A stretch of DNA of 64,000 nucleotides from Bisporella sp. PMI_857. Lineage: Eukaryota; Ascomycota; Leotiomycetes; Helotiales; Helotiaceae. The notes beneath the pieces were generated by a model. It did not search any database. It saw only the letters and a list, made by a program, of their open reading frames with translations, and was not told the DNA's origin. The stretch is taken from contig JAJSPD010000135.1 in the NCBI GenBank assembly GCA_021307315.1, positions 1 through 64,000 on the forward strand, in the 5' to 3' direction. The position numbers were made by a program, and so were the translations under genes. Below, in pieces: positions 30,932 through 41,599 of the stretch. Every line of letters starts with the position of its first letter. Positions within the stretch are counted from its first letter, which is position 1.

Positions 30932-33661
30932 AATGAATTGAGATTGCAGGAACCAAGTTCGGCAATCGTAAAGTATAAATACAATGATTTCAATAGTCTC
31001 TCTCTTCCACAATATTTAGAATCTATATCTGATCAATATAAGGTTAATCCTTCAGAAGTCTTCTTACGCTTCCTTACCATGAATTCCTCTTTATCAGCAC
31101 ACTCTTGATACAGGACCCGGACCATTATTATCGGGAGAGCGCAATGCCGTCGGGTAGTATAGCGGTGTTTCACTGCAAGCCACCGTCTATCTTGTTTATG
31201 AAATCTGAACCATTGATAAAAAGCCAAGTCTTTCTAATTTTCATAACGCGCTGTGGTCAAACCCGGATATTGAGCCTAAGCAAGGAGATGGCCCCACCCC
31301 TGGAACCCTTTGATCAGGCTGGTAGCTGATGTCTGAAATTAAGCTTTGTCAAGCTTTGAAGGTACTGTAGGAGGCCGTAATCTCGTTTCATTATTTCTTG
31401 GCACTTGAGTTGAGTCAATCATGTTTCACTTGTGTAAGCCTATGATGTTATGCTGCTTTGTCAAACAGCAAAAAGCAAATGCTCCTTGCAGAAGTACTAT
31501 TGCGCCTTATATCACGTTCAACAGCCTTGCCCCGCTTCGCTACACACGACTACCGCCATTCAACTTGCGCCGTTGGAGTTTCAAGATTACATTCCTCACC
31601 ATGCCCTACAATTATTTCGTGACATGAGCGCTGTTCTCCTTCCTTCTTTAGTAGAGGGTAGGACAATCATCACCATTACGCAACAATGTGGCACCATGTC
31701 TTCAGTCTCATCTATTGGAGCATCTTCAGAGCGCCACAGGAATCTGACATCTATTTACATAGATGATATAACAGATCACTAGATTCAAGGCAGTGGTGCT
31801 ATTATGATAGGATACCCTTGGAAACTGTATTTGGGAAAGATGATACAGTTGGCCTTTAGTGTGGTAACTACTAAGACTAATTGTACTTGTATAAGACCCG
31901 AGGATCATGTCAAACGCACACTGCTTTAACTCGGACCTCGACTCTCCTCTTCAGGAGATATTCGAAACTACTGGCTGCTCAAAAGTCCTGTATGTCGTGC
32001 CTGGTTGAGAAGGGTCTGCGGGATGGCTGTGGCGATTTTTATTCAAGGACCCTTTTTGTACGTGGTCTAGAAATGCTTTGGGTGAACGGTAGATTTGGCG
32101 CGTCTTCGCTACAGATGCAAGCGTCTCGCTCAACAACCGAGGCGTACGATCAGCGATAAAGTAATTGCTTTTTGTTGGTTTCTTGGGATAGGCACGCAAG
32201 TGCATTCGCCTTTCCTGCAATCACCCAGCTGGTGCTCGAATTTCTGAGTGGAGGATTCTCGTTCCCAATCATTATATGCTTTGTCCCACCGACCGTACTC
32301 TTCGACCTCGAAGGATTGGCCACTATCGGCGAATCAGGCCACAGTTATTGGATAGCAACTAGACGTTGCATAGACTGCCATCCCTATTATAGTATATGTA
32401 TATATTCCCCCTTCTGTTATAATCTGTTCGAGGAGAGGGGTAAGGTCAAGGTTGTGTTCGATGTAAGTTATATGATAATACCGATTTGGCTCTGGCCTCT
32501 GGTTAGTACTTTATTTTGGAGGTCAATCGAGTGCGACTTACGATCTTTGGTTCGAGTTCCGTATCTTGACCTTCGCTTGATCTACGAGTCATTTGAGAAG
32601 AGATGTTGCTGCCAGCTTGCAAGAACGCTTTATTACAGCCACCTTCTCCAAACAGATATTGGCAGGCAATATGATCAGCTGCACCACCCAGATCAAGCCT
32701 GACAAGTAAATGTTGTAGTTATCCGGCTCCTTTCACATCTTCGTTGTTTGGCTTGACACTAAGTATGTGCAGATGCTGAGTGCTCTTCGATGCCCGTTCG
32801 TCTGAGCCACCGCATAACAGCAGATCTGTGACGTTCGAAGCCATGACCGATATTAGCTTTCGACTTAGCATCCTCTTCTGCTTGAGGAACATCCTCATCA
32901 AGCAGCATAAAAGTCCTGATCCTGCACCTTAAGCCCCCGCCGAGGGGCATTTGTGGCTCCACTTGGCAGCCGCCTCGCCGCCCTCTACCACGAAATACTG
33001 GGCTTCGCGATTCTCGGCGAAGATCTGGAGCTTGCTACCAAGATCTTCCTCTCATGCCACACGTGCCGCTAGATCGTGCAAGTGAGGCATCTACACAGCC
33101 TGTAGGGAAGCTGCGTATAAGCTGTGGTCCCCCGCTAGCAACTGGAGTTCAAGGCTAAAAACCATACCCATCTTGGCTGCGCGGCCTATGCATCGGACAA
33201 AAGTGTGTGCTTACTTCGGCGGTACTTATATGGGGAATGGTACTGGGCTTTTTTGAAACAGCCGCCTGACAGCTACCTCGTATACCACCAAGGATATAGT
33301 AACTTGGGAAGGAATACAGTGGATATGGCAAGCTTCGAACATAGGAATTAGAGACTGTAAATATCAAATTTCTTTCTTTGTCTCTTTGCGGCCAAGATCA
33401 GCCAAATTTTGTGGCCGTTATCGACTGGACAGCGGATGTGTGTCTCTAGCCCGGACGGAATCCCCTCTTCAGAAGTTCGGCAAAATTGCATCACCTATCC
33501 ATGAACCCTCGCAGATATTTCCAGATCTCATCCACCTCACCATATCCTGCTGTTGCCTCTGGTCTTGTGTAGATGCCACTGTCCTTAAGAGACTGGATCG
33601 TTCTAGCATGCTCCTACCCTTTTAGGTCGATGACTTTTAATGTATCCCTTTGTATATTTTT
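30932..33661. other. 2.7 kb without a supported gene
   Basis: Several ORFs of 60-176 codons lie on both strands (for example 31951-32220 minus, 32172-32702 plus) but none shows a family I know. Around 33200 the + strand reads GEW YWAFLKQPPDSYLVYHQG, which looks like real protein remains (aromatic-rich, conserved-looking) but then breaks up. The stretch is best seen as decayed coding DNA. Confidence 0.35.
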
Positions 33662-34886
33662 CTAGAGATATTCATATATCCCGCTAAGAAATTTTATGCT
33701 TTGCTCGAACCGCGAATTCTCGCCTCCCGAGCACATAACTAACAAATAAAACATATGCCCGGAATAACTGCTGTGAAAACATGTTGCAAATTGATTCCCG
33801 CTGGTGCTCATAGGCCGGCTCAATTTCTGGTCCGCCTTTCGAGGCTTCCTCTCCCGAGCTAACTGCCAGTCGTCCGTCGCCAGTCGTCCGTCCCTTGTCC
33901 CTTCCACAGCATTTGCTGCCGGCTCCAGATGATCCTCCAACCTACCTTCATTTATCGCTAAAAGCCGTTCTTGTTTCTTGTGCATTTTATAGAAACACCA
34001 GCTCCCCCACAACTGCGCAGACGAGAAAAGAACGTGCAGCATTGGCGTGGCAATCTTGAAGGCAAGCGTCCACCGGGACCACAAGCCGCCAAAGAGATAC
34101 ATCGTAAGTATCGTTTCTACCGTTGTCCCTGCAAGGGTTGTGATACAAGCAATTCGGAAGAGATTGAGAAGGAACTTGTGCGAGGTGGGATATACGCGGT
34201 AAAGAATGATCGAGACGTGAGGGAGAAATTCGGAAACAATGTCGAAGGCGCCTTGTATGTGTGAATTGTTAGCGGCTAGTCGCTTAGGACGGAATAAAAG
34301 ATGATAAATTAGAGAAACGAACCCAAACCGTGCACAGAATAAACTCGATTGTCGCGTCTTTCTCTTTCACCAGATTTAAACTGATGGCAATAGCAGATTG
34401 TCCAATCAATATTGTTCCAATGTGGTGGCCGACACTAACTGGCGAGATTTTCGGCCTGTAAAATAGCTCGAAGACGTACATTGCAATGAGCATTTGAGCA
34501 GCTATTATTAATATATCACCTTGTGTGACATGTTTCGATCCCGCAAACGAAGTACGGAAAGTAGCGCTTCCGAACGCCACGTCGATAAAAGGATATGTTG
34601 CTAGAATCGAGATCAAGATCTTGGTTGCTCCTGCTATGTGGTGATTGATGAATCCTCTCCTTGTGGTCTCATCCATCCAGGTGTAGGTCTCGCCATAGAC
34701 TTTTCGAAGCAGAAAACGCTCAAGGATGTAGACGCGAATGAGGAAGCAATTGACGAAGATGATGCTAATAATGAGCGCGCTGAAAGGAGCAAGACGAGAG
34801 ATCGACTGAAGAGGTACATGCGTAACATGAGGGTCATCATCGGTATCAGGTCAGTCCAAATTCCGCGCGACCACGGAGGTATCCAT
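33662..34886 (-). pseudogene. TLC-domain membrane protein, broken
   Basis: TRAM-LAG1-CLN8 domain proteins are multi-pass ER/Golgi membrane proteins. From MDTSVVARNLD (34886) the frame runs through a TM segment (FSALIISIIFVNCFLIRVYI) to RGFINHHIAGATKILISILA, TYPFIDVAFGSATFRTSFAG, IAMYVFELFYRPKISPVSV, HHIGTILIGQSAIAISLNLV and FILCTVW. After an intron (about 34254-34322) it continues FDIVSEFLPHVSIILYRVYP and YLFGGLWSRWTLAFKIATPM. The conserved HHxxG typical of TLC domains is present. Two faults are seen: a TGA at 34851-34853, and the donor/acceptor pair leaves the frame one base off where the family has WGAFD. The C-terminal tail after KKQERL is low complexity. Confidence 0.7.
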
Positions 34887-35916
34887 GGCCGGACTGGTCG
34901 ACTGTGTGTACAGATAAACAGTGGCGTCACGAGAACATGATAGAAAGGTCACCCTCTTCGTACAGCATAGATTTGAGAGAGAGAAAGGGCGGAAGGGAGA
35001 ATGAAAAGTCCTGGATGACAGCAATTGGCGACCAACGTTTTGTTTTTAGGGAGGCCTGGGGGGGTGTTTTTTTTTTTTAACACCGTGGGACAGGGGCGGG
35101 TCTATTAAGGGGTATAAGATTGAATACCTAGCATCTCGACCGTGTGCAAGTTGCTTTTGAGCCCAGGCTGTGCCATACGAATTTCAGCGGTTTCGTAGAG
35201 GGACACGGACCAATTCGCGCGCTATGGGAAATGCTCTCGATCTCACCACAAAGCACGGACTCCAGCCAAGAACACGCCAGCTGCTGCACAAACACATCTT
35301 GGGCAAGGCTTATAAGCTTGATTTTTTACATCCCTGCGCCTTTGGTGGCAAGAGACCCCCGTAAGCCCACCATTCAAGCTTTTTTAGGGGGAGGGGAAGA
35401 GAAGGCTGGGCGAAGGTTAAGCTTTTTTGCTCCAGACTTCGCAGCGACTCCGCCACAGCTGGTGATAGAGATAATCTCTTAAGTAAAAGTTCGCTGTGAT
35501 TTGTCGCACTCATCTACGACGATATTACAGCTTATGACGAGTGCGGTTCTGTGCGACGATCAATACGAGAAAATATCGATTCCTATAGGTTGATTCCCTG
35601 TGCACCACCATGTATGATACCCTGTTCTATCCTTGTATTGATCCTAGTGCAAAGGCTTGAAAGTAGGAAGTATTAGGGGTGGAGGAGGGTAAGCCTGATG
35701 GCTAGCGTTGCTTGCGATCGGCTTACGCGTACTTTCAAGCTTAATTCGGGTAGCACTTGAACCTTAAATCGGCATGCTCTCATTACCCCAATTCCTGAGT
35801 GGGACCATCGGTGCTCTGTTCATAAAAATATCACGAATTGATAATATAGACATATTGAAGAGAAAGAGTAAGGAGAAACATTCCTCAGGCGCCTACAATT
35901 TCAGCCTACACTGGTA
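34887..35916. other. Intergenic; nothing recognised
   Basis: A G run followed by a T run (35056-35080) and a few ORFs without domains (35144-35482). The right end should contain the promoter of the AIM6-like gene. Confidence 0.4.
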
Positions 35917-37299
35917 ATGTGTTCCAATCTTTCCGAAAGCGCGTTCCTTCGGTGCCGATTCAAGCCCCTTCGTCGAACCTGGAACAACCGACAACTCAAA
36001 TATTTCCTGTGCCTCGTTCTTGGATTCCCTTTGTTAATGTCAGTTGATTCGACTCCTTCATTCTAATCGGCTACAGAATTTATCTCAAGTCACTGACGCT
36101 TCTCTAGCGGTCTCATCCACAGCCTTGACTGGCTCCTTAATGGCACCACTCGCTACCCAAGCTTCCTGAGTAAAATCGTATCATATTGGAGTTCTTCAGA
36201 CTTCGCGCACCAGTGGTCTAACACTACCGCTAATATCTACCCTGTAAATTGCGTTTCGCACAACGATTACTGGCGTACGGTACCGCTATTTACGGCCATT
36301 TCATCAGGGTGTGTGGGTGTTGAGGCTGATGTGTGGTCATTTGATGATCAAGAAGACATCTTTGTGGGTCATACAAGTTGGACCTTAACGAGAGAGAAAA
36401 CTTTAAGAGATCTGTATGTTCGGCCTCTCATGCACTTGTTGCAGCAGCAGAATCACCGGGGACCTCAAGACCGCAAGAATGGAATAGGACTTGGATCCGA
36501 AAACAGCGGAGATAAGGACTTGGATTTGAACGGTGTGTTCGAAAGCGCGCCTTCACAAACCCTCATTCTTCTTATCGATTTCAAAACATCGGGTCCTAAG
36601 ACATTGGAGAAATTGAATGTGGAGCTCTCTCCCTTGCGAAGAAATGGTTACCTTACACACTACAATGCCACAGGGTTGATTCATCGCCCCGTGACGGTTG
36701 TGGCATCAGGCGACGCTCCCTTCGACTTGTTGAGTGCGAATGAAACCTATCGAGATATATTTTTCGATGCGCCGCTTGAGGAGCTAGCTGACTTGTCGCA
36801 CAACTGGCCAAACCCCAATTTGGAGATGGATCCAAGTAGATGTCGTACGGAAGATGGCAGGTTGAAACCGGGGTGTAGCTTGTTAAAAGGTACCGCCGTT
36901 CATCAAGAGGAACCTGAGCCTCCTAATCCAGATTTAACTTTGGCTTCGGATTCTCACAGAATAACCAATTTTGACACCCCTCGCCCGAGCGCAGAGAGCG
37001 TATCTACGAAGTACAATTCAGCCAATAGCTATTACGCCTCCACGTCCTTCACACGCTCCATTGGCCACATTAAGGGATCCCGGCTCTCACAAGAGCAATT
37101 GCAGCTTATCAGAGGTCAAATACGAGGTGCGCATCAACGAGGTTTGAAAGTCAGGTATTGGGGCCTTCCGCAATGGCCCAGGGGTCTTCGGAATCATGTT
37201 TGGCATATTTTAGTTAGAGAGGGTGCGGATCTGATTAACGCCGACGATTTGGATGCTGCTAGTTGGGGGGACTGGAGGAGGCGGAGGCCAGAGAAGTGA
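35917..37299 (+). CDS. AIM6-like PLC-type phosphodiesterase family protein
   Basis: A 437-residue product from exons 35917-36038 and 36108-37299; the 69-bp intron has donor GTCAGT and acceptor CTCTAG. The N-terminus has a basic stretch and one TM/signal anchor (YFLCLVLGFPLL). The catalytic-like start CVSHNDYWRTVPLFTAIS, then CVGVEADVW, IFVGHTSWTLTREKTLRDLY and TLILLIDFKTSG match the AIM6 (altered inheritance of mitochondria 6) family, a PLC-like/GDPD-like TIM barrel; HND and the E-D pair are kept. It ends INADDLDAASWGDW, the usual AIM6 end. No stop or frameshift was found, in contrast to its neighbours. A Ser/Asn-rich insertion (about residues 280-330) precedes the C-terminal helix. Confidence 0.8.
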
Positions 37300-38177
37300 A
37301 GAGGGACATCAACGGTGAATGAGGAGAATAGGGTTAGCGAGCTCATATGAGTGTAGTGCATGTTTTATGGGTTGCATACACGCACGCGCGCTTAGATATA
37401 TTATGTTCAAGACAATTACACCACACTCGAGATGATCCTGATGAGGCTTATGAACTTGCGTACCGGATCTCTGGACTTCTTGGTAAAGGGAGGATGAATG
37501 GCGTGTGCCAAATTTCCGAGCGCTTCCGTTTCCACTCAGAAGGTTGAGGTGTTTTATCAAAATCCTTCTACTCAAAAAGCTGTCTTTGAGTGCTTCTATT
37601 TCTGGTGGAAAATGAGCTAGCTGTGAGTAGGAATAGAAGTTAAGGGCTCAGACCTTGCACAATGCAAATTTATTCAAGCCATTCTTTATGATATGACGGA
37701 CTAAGAGATGCTTCGGTGAGTGAGAAAATTTATAGAATCTATGCGGCCGCGAGCCATATGCATGCAAATTAGAGTTACTGTGTGGCCAGTAGGTAGGGCT
37801 AGATATGATTGCGATGGTGAGGCGTCGACCACGAAAGCCAAAGGCTTACAGAGTCATTTGGGTTGAGGTCGGTAAATGTTTCCGAGGTTAGTAATGAAGG
37901 CGCATTCAGACGAAGAGATCACCATCCTTGCATATTGTCTGGATGGTGTTTATTGACGGGGAAGCTAGCAATTTGAAGCCTATCCGCTAGAAGGGTTGCC
38001 TGAATACGAGGGGCTTTAAGGATGGTCATGCATATCATTTCCTATTTTAGCATCTAACGCGTAATTGGGCGGCTGGAGATTCACAAGCGGGAGGGGGATG
38101 GGGAATAAGCCATGAGGATCTGGCAGTGAATGTTCTTCAATCCTCTTTACCACTCTCACCAGGCTCAATAAACGGAC
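37300..38177. other. Intergenic between AIM6-like and PAP2 genes
   Basis: Short ORFs on both strands and an XXXXTCTTTGAG hairpin-like AT section near 37550-37620. No gene or repeat is supported. Confidence 0.4.
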
Positions 38178-39386
38178 GTGATGGCCTTCACGCAGTACAT
38201 TCGCTCTACCTTCAACCGTACTTTCCTCTCCTATAGTCTAGACTGGCTCATTATTGTCATTTTTCTAGGTATCGCTGGGGCATTTAGCATTTTGGAGCCA
38301 GTTAAACGGGACTTCTCTCTTACAGACAGGTCCATTTCGTTTCCGTATCGTAAAGATACAATCTCAATGCCCCTTCTCGTTGTCGTTGCTGTTATCGCAC
38401 CTGCAGCTATCATTGCGGCTTCATGCATAGTCTTTGCTCGACTACCAGCCCGACCAGGCACCACATCATCGCGCAGCGCAATGTGGAAGCGAAAATTATG
38501 GGAGTTGCATGCTGCTTGGCTGGGCCTCGCCCTTTCTATTACAATTTCCCTCTTCATCACTCAGACCCTGAAGAATATGTTCGGAAAACATCGCCCGGAT
38601 TTTCTTGTGCGTTGTAATCCTGACATTTTCGGAATGAGCAAGTATGTCGTGGGAGGATATACGAGCGAAGCTCTCGAGGGCACATCGCAGCTTGTGAGGT
38701 GGGACATATGTATAAGTAAGAACGGGAGCGGCGTGGGGAAGTCGGAATTTATAGATGGCTTTAGGAGTTTTCCGAGTGGGCACTGCACTAGTACGTATAT
38801 TACCCACGTACCGCACCTGGATCAAAAAGCTTACTCCGATATCTCAGTCGCCTTCGCAGGCTTGACCTATCTTAGTCTCTTCCTCGCCACTAAATTTTCC
38901 GCCATCATCCCGGAGCTTCCACCCATATCTTGAGACTCTCTCTCTCCTAGAGGGGTCTGGGAGGGAAAAAAAGCTGCGGCTGCAGCACCTTTGTATCTCC
39001 TGGTTATTGTTCTAATCCCCGTTGGTGCAGCCACCTACATCGCATCCACTCGTTTCACAGACTACAAACACTCGGGCTTCGACGTTTTATTCGGCTCTTT
39101 AGAGGGCATACTTGCCGCATGGTTTGCGTTTCGATTTTATCATCTTCCAATTCGTCGTGGTGCTGGGTGGGCTTGGGGACCCAGGCATCGAAACGCAGCA
39201 TTTGGAATTAGAATGGGTGTGGGAAGCTATGGCCTCTACGCCCATCCAGGAGATAAACAGCATCAAGGATTTAATACCATGCAAGGTGCTGTACGCGGAA
39301 GAGATACAGTAGGGGTCGAATTGCATGACTTGGAGTCTGCTGCGCATCCTGAAGGGAGCTATGAGAGTCAACGAGTCCTAGTATAG
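38178..39386 (+). pseudogene. Lipid phosphate phosphatase (PAP2 family), one in-frame TGA
   Basis: PAP2 enzymes dephosphorylate phosphatidic acid and related lipids at membranes. The frame has six TM-like segments and the three signature motifs: KNMFGKHRPDFLVRC (motif 1), FRSFPSGHCTS (motif 2) and ASTRFTDYKHSGFDVLFGS (motif 3, with D-Y-x-H-x-x-x-D). A 57-bp intron with donor GTACGT interrupts the frame after motif 2 (about 38789-38845). It is a multiple of three, so reading through it also stays open. A single TGA at 38931-38933 lies in the loop before the fifth TM segment, with the same frame open on both sides. It may be a CGA to TGA change. Otherwise the gene is complete. Confidence 0.75.
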
Positions 39387-39893
39387 CTATTTGAAACCAG
39401 ATTCGGTATATTTCTATAGAGGCGCTCTTCCTGAAACACGATCATTTAAGTCTTGTCACAGACTAGGTTCACTCATGAGCTTAGTATGCGTGGGTCGCGT
39501 GCGCAGAGATATCGTGATGATATTGTTGTCTAGAGAACAGGAGAACTCATGAGGAGATCTTCACTAAAAAATAGGAGGTTCCGCATGCTTGGCGAGCTTG
39601 GCAAGCTGAGGGCCTGTGCTCTTCCCGTGACAAGTCTAGTATAAGATTCATAGATATTGCACTTGTGGCTCCTGGGCCATGGAGCGTAGACGTAAATGAG
39701 TGACCAGTAGGCAATACTACGGCCCATCCTGACTCCTCAATCCTGTAGAGGAGGTATGGACATCAAATACATGGCTCAATCGGATATTTTAGAATCGTCA
39801 TTGTTGCGGCTTCAGTGCTAACGGCTGCTTCCAGCGAGCCCAAGATACTGGCTAAGTCATTCGCATGATGGGGTTTAAATAACGGTTAATATC
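39387..39893. other. Intergenic; nothing recognised
   Basis: One short minus ORF without a domain. It ends at the target duplication of the family 3 LTR. Confidence 0.4.
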
Positions 39894-40059
39894 TGTTGGT
39901 ATCCCCTCCTTACCTTCCACGGGGCAAAAGGCACAGCTCATAGGCCGTGCTCTTGCTCTTGGTGGATATGGTAATTGTTTTTGTATTAGGTTCTACTCTA
40001 GATTCTACAAAATGGGGGTTGTGGGTCGTATGTGGATCCGTAAACCCCTACTTCCTACA
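39894..40059 (+). repeat. Solo LTR, family 3, perfect 5-bp duplication
   Basis: 166 bp from TGTTGGTATC to CCTACA, flanked by ATATC on both sides (39889-39893 and 40060-40064). It matches 19856-20045. The right-hand duplication is also the first bases of the palindromic element at 40060, so the LTR appears to have inserted into that element's end. Confidence 0.85.
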
Positions 40060-40195
40060 ATATCTCAAATACCATCAAACAGTGCCGATATTTCTGAAAT
40101 ACCATCTTTTTTTTTGACCTCTATCTGGCCATACCACCTTTTTAAAACAATGGTATTTCAGATAGAGGCCAAAAAAATTATGGTATATGAGATAT
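40060..40195. mobile_element. Short palindromic (MITE-like) element
   Basis: The ends ATATCTCAAATACCAT and ATGGTATATGAGATAT are inverted copies (15 of 16). A second inner pair (GACCTCTATCTGGCC against TCAGATAGAGGCC, and TGAAATACCAT against ATGGTATTTCA) makes nearly the whole 136 bp able to fold on itself. No ORF. Confidence 0.65.
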
Positions 40196-40219
40196 CTTCC
40201 AACATACGCTGTAAATAGA

Positions 40220-40342
40220 ACCTTTTGGGGCTCGGCCCTTGACAATACAGGGCTCGTTTACACTGGCTCTTGGCCAGTTTCCTGTATATAAAGCACTACT
40301 TTCTTTTCATTTTTTTTTGTCTGTAGCGTGCTTTTGACTTAA
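40220..40342 (+). repeat. Degraded fragment of LTR family 1
   Basis: GGGGCTCGGCCCTTGACA...GGCCAGTTTCCTGTATATAAAG corresponds to 5332-5420 of the family 1 copy at 5297-5530, with C-to-T rich differences and an enlarged T run. Both ends are missing. Confidence 0.65.
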
Positions 40343-40473
40343 ATGTGTGACAGGCTAAATAGCAACTTGTTCAATTGGCTACTACTGTATTTTACAAGAA
40401 AAGAATCAACTGAAGAGAAAAGGGGTTCGAGGAAATTACAGGCTTTTATAGGAAATTTGCCAAGCAAGCGACA

Positions 40474-40495
40474 GCTGCACGTGATCACGTGCAGC
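40474..40495. repeat. 22-bp perfect palindrome with two CACGTG boxes
   Basis: The core is GCACGTGATCACGTGC, extended by two more bases of symmetry on each side with no loop. Each half holds the bHLH-type box CACGTG. It lies just left of the TRIM. Confidence 0.7.
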
Positions 40496-40514
40496 CAAGC
40501 ATCAACACGGGTTC

Positions 40515-41046
40515 TGTCAGGTTCCGTACTGGTATATGTAGTAGGATAAGCTTTCTGACATGCGACGTCGGATATTGTACCTTTTTGGCCCGCTTAGTGC
40601 TGTGGTAAAGCTTATCAACCCTGGCATCTGACAGAATATCCGACGTCACCTGAATACGTAATTCTGAGATTAGGCGAGGCCGCGTGCCAAGCATCAGGTT
40701 CTCTGGTGTTGCTTAGCGAGGATCCGCATTCGGAAGAGCGTCACGTGTGAAAGTTGCAAGCACGTGATTACCTCTATGGTTAACTGCATATTATGCATTT
40801 GTGGGCACGTGGCGAATAGCCGACGCGTCACGTGTCAAAGGCACGTGATAGCACGAGACATCGGAGGCGGCTGAAGAGCATCACGTGGCACGAATCCCGA
40901 GGACGGGATTCCTGAAGGGGGGTGCCCTGTCAGGTTCCGTACTGGTATATGTAGTAGGATAAGCTTTCTGACATGCGACGTCGGATATTGTACCTTTTTG
41001 GCCCGCTTAGTGCTGTGGTAAAGCTTATCAACCCTGGCATCTGACA
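40515..41046 (+). mobile_element. TRIM: 532-bp LTR element with identical 119-bp LTRs
   Basis: The LTRs at 40515-40633 and 40928-41046 run TGTCAGGTTCC to CATCTGACA and are identical base for base by my comparison. The element is flanked by GGTTC on both sides (40510-40514 and 41047-41051), a perfect 5-bp duplication. The 294-bp interior has no ORF. A purine tract, GAAGGGGGG, lies just before the right LTR, in the place of a polypurine tract. The interior carries several CACGTG boxes. This is the structure of a terminal-repeat retrotransposon in miniature, which depends on proteins of another element. Confidence 0.9.
40533..40647 (+). promoter_or_regulatory. TRIM promoter and candidate self-priming site
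   Basis: A TATA-like TATATG (40533-40538) lies about 30 bp upstream of GACGTCGGATATT (40564-40576). The exact complement, AATATCCGACGTC, occupies 40635-40647, one base after the 5' LTR, where a primer-binding site belongs. This fits transcription starting near 40564 and reverse transcription primed by the RNA's own 5' end, as in Tf1-type elements (inference). Confidence 0.65.
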
Positions 41047-41354
41047 GGTTCAACCCGTTACAAATGTCACTGTTTTTTGGCTAAGACAAAATTGTAGTAG
41101 TTCAGTTATATTGCAACAGAAAGTATAGTAATAATAAAGGTAATTGTTAGTTTTAATCATTAGTTTTAATTAATATATTTATATTTATACTATTATAATA
41201 ACTTAAATATTTATATATACCTAAAATCTGATTTCTAAAAATAACTTTACTACTCTAATAATCTAGAGTAGTGAAAATAACTAATCTAAATCTAATCTAG
41301 ATTAGTTGAAATTTTTGCTAATCTAATCTAAATCTAATCTAATCTACTACTCTA
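41047..41354. other. AT-rich spacer with TAATCT repeats
   Basis: Strongly AT-rich. The last 80 bp are built from TAATCTAAATC and TAATCTAATCT units and end in the left target duplication CTCTA of the chromovirus. The same kind of sequence resumes at 47411, so the element landed inside it. Confidence 0.7.
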
Positions 41355-41599
41355 TGTCACGGCACGTAGGATAGGAGCAACGGCTCAAAGTAATACGGGT
41401 AAGAATCGAGAATAATAGAACTACAGAACTATGGAAGTAGAAAGGGAAGCCTATATACAGGAGTTCGGATCACGTGACGTGCTACGCGAGTGTCCCCACG
41501 GGTGCCTTACAGGCCGTCGGGCCTTATAGAAGCCGTAGGCGCGCCAGCGCCGTGACATCACCCCCCCTTTCCGAAAAAGCTTGCCCTCAAGCTTTCTGA

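Noticed and set aside
34886..35482. 112-codon ORF at 35144-35482 as a gene
   Set aside because: No recognisable domain; the frame crosses AT/G-rich low-complexity sequence and has an equally long opposite-strand frame.
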